Shown here: one piece after another, positions 6,539-10,865 of the stretch
Position numbering within the stretch: the first letter of the stretch is position 1
How the letters are laid out: every line of letters starts with the position of its first letter
Assembly: GCA_030639955.1 (NCBI GenBank)
Contig: DAOWKH010000056.1
Coordinates: 1 to 10,865, forward strand
DNA: 10,865 bases
DNA from: Candidatus Omnitrophota bacterium
GTDB taxonomy: Bacteria; Omnitrophota; 4484-213
Reading direction: 5' to 3'
Translations under genes and position numbers: made by a program
The notes under the pieces: model-generated
What the model was told of the DNA's origin: nothing
The model's input: the letters and a program-made list of their open reading frames with translations, nothing else
The model's database searches: none

Positions 6539-7807
6539 TTATGCAAACTTTAACAATTTAACAATTTTCTCCTTATCTTTACTTTGCGTATCTCCAATCA
6601 CGGCTAGATTCAATTTTTCTTTTTTAAAAATCTGCCTGCTCACTTCCTTCAAATCCTTGGTGGTGATTTTATCAATCTGTTTTAAAATTTCCTCGGGAGA
6701 AAACAATCTGTTTAAACTGATTAATTCTTCACCCATTGCTAACATATAATTACCGGTGCTCTCCAGCCCCAACAACAACTGCCCGCGAAAAAACTCCTTT
6801 GCTCGCCCGATTTCCTCTTCTTCCGCTTCTTCGTCTTTTATTCTTTCTAACTCATCCTTAATTACTTTTATGGTTTCTTCTAAATTTTTATTCTCCACTC
6901 CCGCACTAATAGAAAAAAGCCCGCTGTCTTGAAATTCCTGGGTCTGTGAACCAATTTCATAAACCAAACCTCTCTTCTCGCGCACCTCCTGGTACAGGCG
7001 CGAACTCATATTTGCCCCTAAAATTATATCCAGGATTTTTAAAGTATAATGCTGGGGATGGCTGTGTGGAAAAGAAGGAAAGCCTAAACAAAGATGACTT
7101 TGGGCGGTTTGTTTAGAGAAAAAATTAAATTGCGATTCTTTTTGTTTATTTGCAACAGGTAAAAAATTCTTTCTATCTTTATTCTGTAAATTGGAAAAAA
7201 TCCTCCCGCATTGTTCAATTATATCTTTATGCTCAATATTACCGGCAGCGGTGATAACAATATTCCGGGGAAAATAATGTTCCCTATGGTACTGCAAAAT
7301 TTTCTCCTTGCTAATTTTCTGGACACTCTCAATACTGCCGGCTAAAAACCTTCCCATGGGGTGATTGGGCCAAAGGAGTTGACTCAATAGGAAATGAACA
7401 TAATGCATCGGCAAATCCAGATACATCTTTATCTCTTCGCAGATAACAATCTTCTCGCGTTGGATATCCTTTTCTTCTAACAAAGGATTTAATGCCATAT
7501 CGCTTAAAACATCTAACCCGCGCGAAAAGTATTTATAAGGAATTTTGGTTAAAAAAGTAGTAAATTCCTCTGCGGTAAAGGCGTTTAGATTTCCGCCTAC
7601 CCCTTCAATTGCCTGTTTTATCTGGGTGCAACTCCTACTCTTTGTCCCTTTGAATACAATGTGTTCAATAAAATGGCTTATGCCGTTTTCTTCTTTACTT
7701 TCATAGCGGCCACCTACGCCTACCCATATTCCTAAACTTACTGAATTCCGAGCGGGCATAAAGTGGCTGATTATCCTTAAACCGTTATCTAATTTAGTTT
7801 GTTCCAT
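6539..7807 (-). CDS. M16 family zinc metallopeptidase (pitrilysin/MPP-like)
   Basis: M16B proteins are roughly 420-aa two-domain zinc peptidases related to the beta subunit of mitochondrial processing peptidase. The 422-aa product has the inverted zinc motif HFIEH (45-49), with the third ligand in the downstream glutamate pair at 124-125 (VICEEIKMYLD), the expected 75 or so residues away. GGNLNAFTAEEFT (71-83) is the usual strand after the active site, and the C-terminal half has SSRLYQEVREKRGLVYEIGS, the Arg/Tyr segment that helps bind substrate. No signal peptide is seen, so it is probably cytoplasmic. The start codon lies 14 nt inside the end of hpt, with only a weak purine run (GGGGAAA) before it. 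The substrate is unknown; such genes often sit near unrelated housekeeping genes. Confidence 0.93.
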   Translation of the reverse strand: MEQTKLDNGLRIISHFMPARNSVSLGIWVGVGGRYESKEENGISHFIEHIVFKGTKSRSCTQIKQAIEGVGGNLNAFTAEEFTTFLTKIPYKYFSRGLDVLSDMALNPLLEEKDIQREKIVICEEIKMYLDLPMHYVHFLLSQLLWPNHPMGRFLAGSIESVQKISKEKILQYHREHYFPRNIVITAAGNIEHKDIIEQCGRIFSNLQNKDRKNFLPVANKQKESQFNFFSKQTAQSHLCLGFPSFPHSHPQHYTLKILDIILGANMSSRLYQEVREKRGLVYEIGSQTQEFQDSGLFSISAGVENKNLEETIKVIKDELERIKDEEAEEEEIGRAKEFFRGQLLLGLESTGNYMLAMGEELISLNRLFSPEEILKQIDKITTKDLKEVSRQIFKKEKLNLAVIGDTQSKDKEKIVKLLKFA

Positions 7808-8378
7808 TTATTTCCCCGACATAAGGCAGATTTCTGAATTTCTCTTGATAATCCAATCCATATCCTACAACAAATTTATCTGGAACCTCAAATCCTAGAT
7901 AATCTATTTCTACTTTTTGCTCACGGCAAGCAGGTTTGCTGAGCAGAGAACAAAGTTTCAAACTCTTTGGCTTTTGGTTTTTTATTTCTTTTTTTATTGA
8001 ATTGATTGTTAAGCCGGTGTCTATAATATCCTCTATGAGCAAAACATCTTTTTCTTTGACTGCAGGTAAAAAGTCAATCTTTACATTTCCCGAACTTTTG
8101 TTTCCTGCATAACTCCTTGCCTTTAAAAAATCACATTCTACCGGAATCTGCAATGCTCGCATTAAATCGGCAAGAAAAACAAATGAGCCCTTTAGAATCC
8201 CCAATACCAGTAAATCTTTATTTTTCTCTTGCTTCGCAATTACTTCGTTCTCTTGCTTCGCAATTACTTCGTTCTCTTGCTTCGCAATTACTTCGTTGTA
8301 ATCCTCCGAAATCTGCTTCGCTAATTCTTTTACTCTTTTTTTGATTTTATCTTCAGAGATTAAAACTTGGACTTTCAT
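7794..8378 (-). CDS. hpt: Hypoxanthine phosphoribosyltransferase with a triplicated 8-residue insert
   Basis: Hpt salvages hypoxanthine (and guanine) by joining it to PRPP. The 194-aa protein from this ATG opens as the family does (LISEDKIKKRVKELAKQI) and has LGILKGSFVFLADL (59-72), the PRPP-binding VLLIEDIIDTGLT (112-124), and the C-terminal FVVGYGLDYQEKFRNLPYVG (169-188). Between the first helix and the first strand, residues 28-51 are three identical NEVIAKQE units encoded by a 24-bp tandem repeat; typical homologues pass from DY to KDLL within a few residues. The frame stays open a further 34 codons upstream, but those lie in a folded repeat and resemble nothing in the family, so this start is preferred. 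No SD is visible; the repeat element ends 16 nt upstream. Confidence 0.93.
   Translation of the reverse strand: MKVQVLISEDKIKKRVKELAKQISEDYNEVIAKQENEVIAKQENEVIAKQEKNKDLLVLGILKGSFVFLADLMRALQIPVECDFLKARSYAGNKSSGNVKIDFLPAVKEKDVLLIEDIIDTGLTINSIKKEIKNQKPKSLKLCSLLSKPACREQKVEIDYLGFEVPDKFVVGYGLDYQEKFRNLPYVGEINGTN
8224..8297. repeat. Perfect 24-bp tandem repeat, three copies, within hpt
   Basis: Three identical 24-bp units run from 8224 to 8295, with two further matching bases. Each unit encodes NEVIAKQE on the minus strand. The unit contains CTTCGCAATTACTTCG, with CTTCG twice. Complete identity between copies suggests recent expansion or active correction, and the 24-bp length keeps the frame whatever the copy number. 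Confidence 0.95.
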
Positions 8379-8394
8379 AAATATTGCTTTTGAA

Positions 8395-8541
8395 AGCTCG
8401 GGTTGTGTCGCTAAGAAGCCGTTGCGGAGCCCGAGCGGGCATGGTCTCCGACGATGCGTCGGAGGAGCGAGGGCGAGCACCGAGCCGTGATTTCCACGCT
8501 GGGGAAATCAACGGCGTGCTTTCGTGCGACCAACCCGAGCT
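8395..8541. repeat. 147-bp folded, GC-rich element with terminal inverted repeats (MITE- or REP-like)
   Basis: The ends are perfect 11-bp inverted repeats, AGCTCGGGTTG (8395-8405) and CAACCCGAGCT (8531-8541), and pairing continues into GTCGC/GCGAC after a small offset. Inside are an 8-bp hairpin, CTCCGACG-ATG-CGTCGGAG (8446-8464), a stem GCCGT-GATTTCC (8484-8495) against GGAAATC-A-ACGGC (8503-8515), and a small GCCCG/CGGGC palindrome (8429-8440). It contrasts with its AT-rich surroundings and encodes no plausible protein. Its right end supplies the last ten codons and the stop of proC; its left end stops 16 nt before the hpt start codon. No target-site duplication is evident and there is no transposase gene in the window. 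Confidence 0.75.
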
Positions 8542-9362
8542 GACAGCTCTTCTGCTTTTTTTACCGCGGCTTTAACTGCCTCGGCAAAAGTTTTATCTAT
8601 TTTTCTCTTTTGAAATACTCTAAAAGCGGCTTCGGTTGTGCCACCTTTGGAAGTTACTTTCTCTCGCAATTCTTTGGCATCTCCGCCTTGAGCAAGCATT
8701 TTTAAAGAACCCAGTCCTGTTTGAATAACTAATTTTTCAGCTATTTCCTTTTCTAATCCTAAAGAAACTCCCGCTTTGATTAACTGCTCCACAAAATAGA
8801 AAAAATAAGCCGGGCCACTCCCGCTTAAACCAGTAATTAGATTCAGATATTTCTCCTCTATTTCTATCATCTCTCCCAAAACTCTGAATATTTTCTTTGT
8901 TTCATTTAAATCCTTACCTGACGCATATCTTCCTTTACAAATCGCTGATATTCCCTCGCCAATCAAAGCAGCCATATTGGGCATTACTCTGATCACCCTT
9001 ACTTTCGTTTTGAAAAAACTTTCGATGAAATGCGTAGAAATTCCAGCAGCAATGGAAATAAATAGCAGACGACAGACGACAGACGACAGACGACAGACAA
9101 TTTCATCCAAAACCTCCGGCATATCTTGAGGTTTTATTGCCAGAATGACTACATCAGAATTCTTTACTAATTTAATATTATCGTTAATTACCGAAACCCG
9201 ATACTTCCTCCGAATATAGTTTCTCTTCTTGATATTTTTCTCAGAAACAATTAGCGTGGAGCGTGGAGCCAGCCTCGCCGACTTGGTTAGGCGGGCGTGG
9301 AGCGTGGAGCGTGCAATTACCGCTTCTCCCATATTCCCGCAGCCAATAATTCCTACTTTCAT
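8508..9362 (-). CDS. proC: Pyrroline-5-carboxylate reductase carrying three repeat-derived segments
   Basis: ProC reduces pyrroline-5-carboxylate to proline with NAD(P)H. The 284-aa product has the Rossmann start GIIGCGNMGEA (4-14), VILAIKPQDM (72-81), RVMPNM (125-130), GLSGSGPAYFFYFVEQL (178-194), and the substrate-binding LREKVTSKGGTTEAAF (232-247), so the catalytic core is intact. Three parts look foreign: residues 18-37 (STLHARLTKSARLAPRSTL), just after the nucleotide-binding glycines; 90-99 (CRLSSVVCRL), from a 7-bp tandem tract; and the last ten residues (ARVGRTKARR), from the 147-bp element, where homologues usually end soon after EELS. The gene starts at an ATGA overlap with rpsP. Whether the altered first helix affects cofactor binding is open; the unbroken frame and motifs suggest a working enzyme. 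Confidence 0.93.
   Translation of the reverse strand: MKVGIIGCGNMGEAVIARSTLHARLTKSARLAPRSTLIVSEKNIKKRNYIRRKYRVSVINDNIKLVKNSDVVILAIKPQDMPEVLDEIVCRLSSVVCRLLFISIAAGISTHFIESFFKTKVRVIRVMPNMAALIGEGISAICKGRYASGKDLNETKKIFRVLGEMIEIEEKYLNLITGLSGSGPAYFFYFVEQLIKAGVSLGLEKEIAEKLVIQTGLGSLKMLAQGGDAKELREKVTSKGGTTEAAFRVFQKRKIDKTFAEAVKAAVKKAEELSARVGRTKARR
9067..9098. repeat. 7-bp tandem repeat (AGACGAC, four copies plus four bases) within proC
   Basis: Four perfect AGACGAC units are followed by AGAC. On the coding strand they give VCRLSSVVCRL. Because 7 is not a multiple of 3, the unit is read in successive frames. Gain or loss of a single unit would shift the frame, so the tract could act as a slippage site in an essential biosynthetic gene. 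Confidence 0.9.
9254..9313. repeat. GCGTGGA heptamers flanking a short palindrome within proC
   Basis: GCGTGGA occurs twice plus GC at 9254-9269 and twice plus GCGTG at 9295-9313. Between them is a GC-rich segment whose GCC/GGC arms (about 9272-9294) can fold. The total of 60 bp equals 20 codons, so the frame is kept. The arrangement suggests a palindromic element sitting within a heptamer array. On the coding strand it reads RSTLHARLTKSARLAPRSTL. Confidence 0.85.
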
Positions 9363-9613
9363 CGTAGACCTACTGGCAATACTCCCTGTTTAACAAAAAT
9401 ATCCTTCACTGTAGGAGAAACTTGCGCTCCCTTACTTAACCAATAAGCTGCCCTTTCCTTATCTACCTTTGCTAAAGGTGGATTTTGTAAAACATTATAC
9501 TCTCCAATTCTCTCAATAAACTTTCCATCGCGGGGTGCCTGTGAATCGCAAACTACAATGCGATAAAAAGGATTCTTCTTTTTTCCTATCCGCGTAAGTC
9601 GAATTTTTACCAT
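9359..9613 (-). CDS. rpsP: 30S ribosomal protein S16
   Basis: S16 is an assembly protein of the small ribosomal subunit that binds 16S rRNA. At 84 aa it has normal length and the family profile: MVKIRLTRIGKKKNPFYRI at the start, then APRDGKFIERIGEYN (26-40) and WLSKGAQVSPTV (58-69). It has the strongest ribosome binding site in the coding part of the window (AAGGAGGTG, 9618-9626), as expected for a ribosomal protein, and the foot of a long hairpin reaches this SD. In many bacteria rpsP is followed by a KH-domain gene, rimM, trmD and rplS. Here it runs directly into proC with a 4-nt overlap, which is an unusual pairing. Confidence 0.97.
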   Translation of the reverse strand: MVKIRLTRIGKKKNPFYRIVVCDSQAPRDGKFIERIGEYNVLQNPPLAKVDKERAAYWLSKGAQVSPTVKDIFVKQGVLPVGLR

Positions 9614-9624
9614 ATTTCACCTCC

Positions 9625-9682
9625 TTCAATAAGCACGCAACTTACGAAACGATAGTGAACGTAAGTTGCTGTGCGCATTGAA
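9625..9682 (-). promoter_or_regulatory. Hairpin in the rpsP leader whose foot overlaps the SD
   Basis: Arms GCAACTTACG (9637-9646) and CGTAAGTTGC (9660-9669) match perfectly around a 13-nt loop. GCAC/GTGC extends the stem past a one-base bulge, and TTCAAT (9625-9630) with ATTGAA (9677-9682) extends it past a 2x2 internal loop. In the rpsP transcript the 3' arm ends in ATTGAA directly against GGAGG, so folding could limit or expose ribosome access. The structure is clear; the regulatory role is inferred. Confidence 0.6.
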
Positions 9683-9735
9683 CCCCCCACCACTTTTTCA
9701 GGATGCTTAACCAAAGCGGAAAAGTGGTGGGGGGT
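9682..9735. repeat. Perfect 16-bp inverted repeat with 22-nt loop between panB and rpsP
   Basis: ACCCCCCACCACTTTT (9682-9697) faces its exact reverse complement at 9720-9735. The loop contains a smaller GCTT-AACCA-AAGC hairpin (9705-9717). Outside, TTGAA (9678-9682) could also pair with TTCAA (9739-9743), in competition with the neighbouring rpsP-leader stem. On the panB transcript no U-run follows, so a standard intrinsic terminator is not supported. Confidence 0.85.
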
Positions 9736-9747
9736 GAATTCAACTAA

Positions 9748-9782
9748 CAAATTTGCGAAACACGAAGTGCTTCGCAAATTTG
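9748..9782. repeat. Near-perfect hairpin just after the panB stop codon
   Basis: CAAATTTGCGAA (9748-9759) pairs with TTCGCAAATTTG (9771-9782). After one mismatch, CAC/GTG closes on a GAA loop. It lies a few bases beyond the panB stop (9787-9789). In the direction of transcription the stem is followed by TTAGTTGAATT, which is not a convincing U-tract. It may protect the 3' end of the panB mRNA, or be another dispersed palindrome. Confidence 0.75.
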
Positions 9783-9786
9783 AGTT

Positions 9787-10599
9787 TCATCCATAACTAT
9801 GTTCCTCATCAGGAAATTTATTTGCAATAACTTCCTTTTTATAATCTCTTAACGCCTTCAAAATTATCTGCGAAAGATTGGCATATCTCTTTACAAAACG
9901 AGGAGTAAATTCATCAAACAATCCTAACAGGTCCTGGCTAACCAATACCTGGCCATTGCAATATTTCCCGGCTCCAATACCAATAGTAGGAATTTTTAAC
10001 TTCTCAGTAATTGATTTTGCTAATTCTTTTGGAATACATTCCAAGACAATACTAAATACACCGGCTTGCTGGAGGCAAAAGGCATCTTCGGAAATTTTCT
10101 CGGCGCTCTCTTTGTTTCTACCTTGTACCTTAAATCCGCCAAATTCAGAAATTTTTTGAGGGGTTAATCCTAAATGTCCCATTACCGGAATTCCGCGTTT
10201 TGTTATTCCTTCTACTATATCTTTAATTTCTTCTCCTCCTTCCATTTTTACGGCTTCGCAACCGACCTTCATAAATCTTGTCGCATTTTTTATTGCCTGA
10301 GGGAAGGTATTATAAGAGCCAAAGGGCATATCCCCTACTAATAGAGAAAACCTTACTGCTCTCCTCGCTGCCTTAATATGATGCAACATTTCACTCATTG
10401 TAACTGGAATTGTAGAGTCATAACCTAATCCCACCATTCCCAAAGAATCTCCCACCAAAATTATATCAATGCCGATTTCATCAATTAATTTTGCCAAAGA
10501 ATAATCATAAGCAGTAAGCATAGTAATTTTTTTATTTTCTTTTTTTCTGTTTTTAATTATCGGAACAGTGATTTTTTCTCTTTCTAATTTGTTTTGCAT
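9787..10599 (-). CDS. panB: 3-methyl-2-oxobutanoate hydroxymethyltransferase
   Basis: PanB adds a hydroxymethyl group from 5,10-methylenetetrahydrofolate to 2-oxoisovalerate, giving ketopantoate, the first committed step to pantothenate and CoA. The 270-aa protein has standard length and motifs: TAYDYSLAKLID (29-40), LVGDSLGMV (48-56), GDMPFGSY (89-96), VKMEGG (117-122), GHLGLTPQ (141-148), VLECIP (185-190) and PTIGIGAG (204-211). Asp51, Asp90 and Glu120 match the metal-binding positions and Glu187 the catalytic base. No SD precedes the ATG, which lies 14 nt after the encoded CCA end of tRNA-Leu, so panB is probably co-transcribed with the tRNA. Neither panC nor panD is in the window. Confidence 0.96.
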   Translation of the reverse strand: MQNKLEREKITVPIIKNRKKENKKITMLTAYDYSLAKLIDEIGIDIILVGDSLGMVGLGYDSTIPVTMSEMLHHIKAARRAVRFSLLVGDMPFGSYNTFPQAIKNATRFMKVGCEAVKMEGGEEIKDIVEGITKRGIPVMGHLGLTPQKISEFGGFKVQGRNKESAEKISEDAFCLQQAGVFSIVLECIPKELAKSITEKLKIPTIGIGAGKYCNGQVLVSQDLLGLFDEFTPRFVKRYANLSQIILKALRDYKKEVIANKFPDEEHSYG

Positions 10600-10613
10600 T
10601 TTTGATTTTACTA

Positions 10614-10700
10614 TGGTGCCGGAGGTCGGACTCGAACCGACATGTCCTTGCGGACGCGGGATTTTGAGTCCCGTGCGTCTACCAATTTCACCACTCCGGC
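10614..10700 (-). tRNA. tRNA-Leu, anticodon CAA
   Basis: The minus strand forms a class II tRNA with 7-bp acceptor stem GCCGGAG/CTCCGGC, discriminator A (10617) and encoded CCA (10614-10616). The leucine-type D region contains TTGGTAGAC, the anticodon stem is CGGGA/TCCCG, and the loop CTCAAAA gives anticodon CAA (10664-10666), which reads UUG. A long variable arm (TCCGCAAGGA) and a T-loop GGTTCGAGTCC follow. All helices pair well. Confidence 0.97.
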
Positions 10701-10751
10701 GAAAATATTTTTAATTCTGAATATTTTTTCAGAGATTTCTAAAAAAAGTGC

Positions 10752-10780
10752 TTGACATCTTTTATTTTATGGTATAAAAT
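10752..10780 (+). promoter_or_regulatory. Strong sigma-70-type promoter, reading rightward out of the window
   Basis: TTGACA (10752-10757) is a perfect -35 box, followed by a 17-bp spacer and TAAAAT (10775-10780) as -10; TATAAA at 10773 is an alternative -10. It faces away from tRNA-Leu and drives the gene whose leader fills the right edge. The predicted transcript start is near 10787. Confidence 0.8.
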
Positions 10781-10804
10781 TTTTTCATCAACGTAGAAAA
10801 TTAT

Positions 10805-10853
10805 TTTAGCTTGATTGTATAGATTGAAACCTGTGTAATCAAGCAAAGCTAAA
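10805..10853 (+). promoter_or_regulatory. 5' leader hairpin ending at the SD of the next rightward gene
   Basis: TTTAGC-TTGATT (10805-10816) pairs with AATCAA (10837-10842) and GCTAAA (10848-10853), with GCAAA bulged on the 3' side and a 20-nt loop. The stem ends exactly where GGAGG begins (10854). ACCT in the loop (10829-10832) could pair with AGGT of the SD (10856-10859), a possible pseudoknot. The fold is seen; any regulatory effect is inferred. Confidence 0.55.
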
Positions 10854-10860
10854 GGAGGTG
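10851..10860 (+). promoter_or_regulatory. Very strong ribosome binding site at the window edge
   Basis: AAAGGAGGTG is a full anti-16S match near the window end; the start codon must lie just beyond base 10865. Together with the TTGACA promoter it implies a highly expressed gene transcribed divergently from tRNA-Leu and panB. Its identity cannot be seen. Confidence 0.8.
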
Positions 10861-10865
10861 AAAAA

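Noticed and set aside
8117..8344. Plus-strand ORF with the repeated peptide LRSLASQL, as a repeat protein
   Set aside because: It is the antisense reading of the 24-bp tandem repeat inside hpt.
8379..8480. An N-terminal extension of hpt by 34 codons
   Set aside because: It translates the folded 147-bp element, matches nothing in the Hpt family, and the downstream ATG gives the canonical N-terminus.
9748..9782. Intrinsic terminator for panB
   Set aside because: The hairpin is strong but lacks the following U-tract on the panB strand, so it is listed as a repeat or 3' structure.
10764..10791. Minus-strand promoter for tRNA-Leu (TTGATG, 16-bp spacer, TAAAAT)
   Set aside because: The boxes overlap the strong rightward promoter in A/T-rich sequence where such matches are cheap. 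It is possible but not supportable; the true tRNA promoter is undetermined.

Overview
The window is a compact, AT-rich bacterial segment with twelve protein genes, all read leftward (minus strand), and one tRNA gene, also leftward. A strong rightward promoter and leader at the right edge serve a gene beyond the window. Kdo synthesis (kdsA) and a heptosyltransferase-family enzyme point to a Gram-negative cell with lipopolysaccharide. Short, mostly GC-rich palindromic repeats and period-7 repeat arrays, several of them read through in frame, are a style I associate with uncultured candidate-phylum genomes such as Omnitrophota. That assignment is an inference from general resemblance; no marker in the window proves it.

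Layout, in the direction of transcription (right to left). tRNA-Leu(CAA) is followed 14 nt later by panB (pantothenate/CoA). Next comes a 173-bp gap filled with three strong hairpins, then rpsP (ribosomal protein S16) overlapping proC (last step of proline synthesis). A 147-bp folded repeat element with terminal inverted repeats links proC to hpt (purine salvage), which overlaps an M16 zinc-protease gene. A 177-bp gap made of C-rich and G-rich period-7 arrays follows. The last block is seven tightly packed genes: rpe, a phosphohexomutase, a sugar nucleotidyltransferase, a GT4 glycosyltransferase, a GT9 heptosyltransferase-like enzyme, grpE and kdsA. Neighbours there overlap by 4 to 32 nt or lie 8 nt apart.

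The last block reads as an envelope-sugar operon. Rpe works on ribulose-5-phosphate, the pool from which Kdo and heptose precursors derive. The mutase and nucleotidyltransferase together make an NDP-sugar. The GT4 and GT9 enzymes transfer sugars, and KdsA makes Kdo-8-phosphate. GrpE, the DnaK exchange factor, is the outsider.

The most notable signal is the repeats. Repeat-like segments lie inside or at the ends of five coding genes (kdsA, the nucleotidyltransferase, the phosphohexomutase, hpt, and proC three times) without breaking the frame or the recognisable active-site motifs. Four sites share a period of exactly 7 bp despite unrelated sequences. I see no defence, CRISPR, toxin or transposase system here; the candidate for something undescribed is this family of frame-tolerated repeats and SD-adjacent hairpins.
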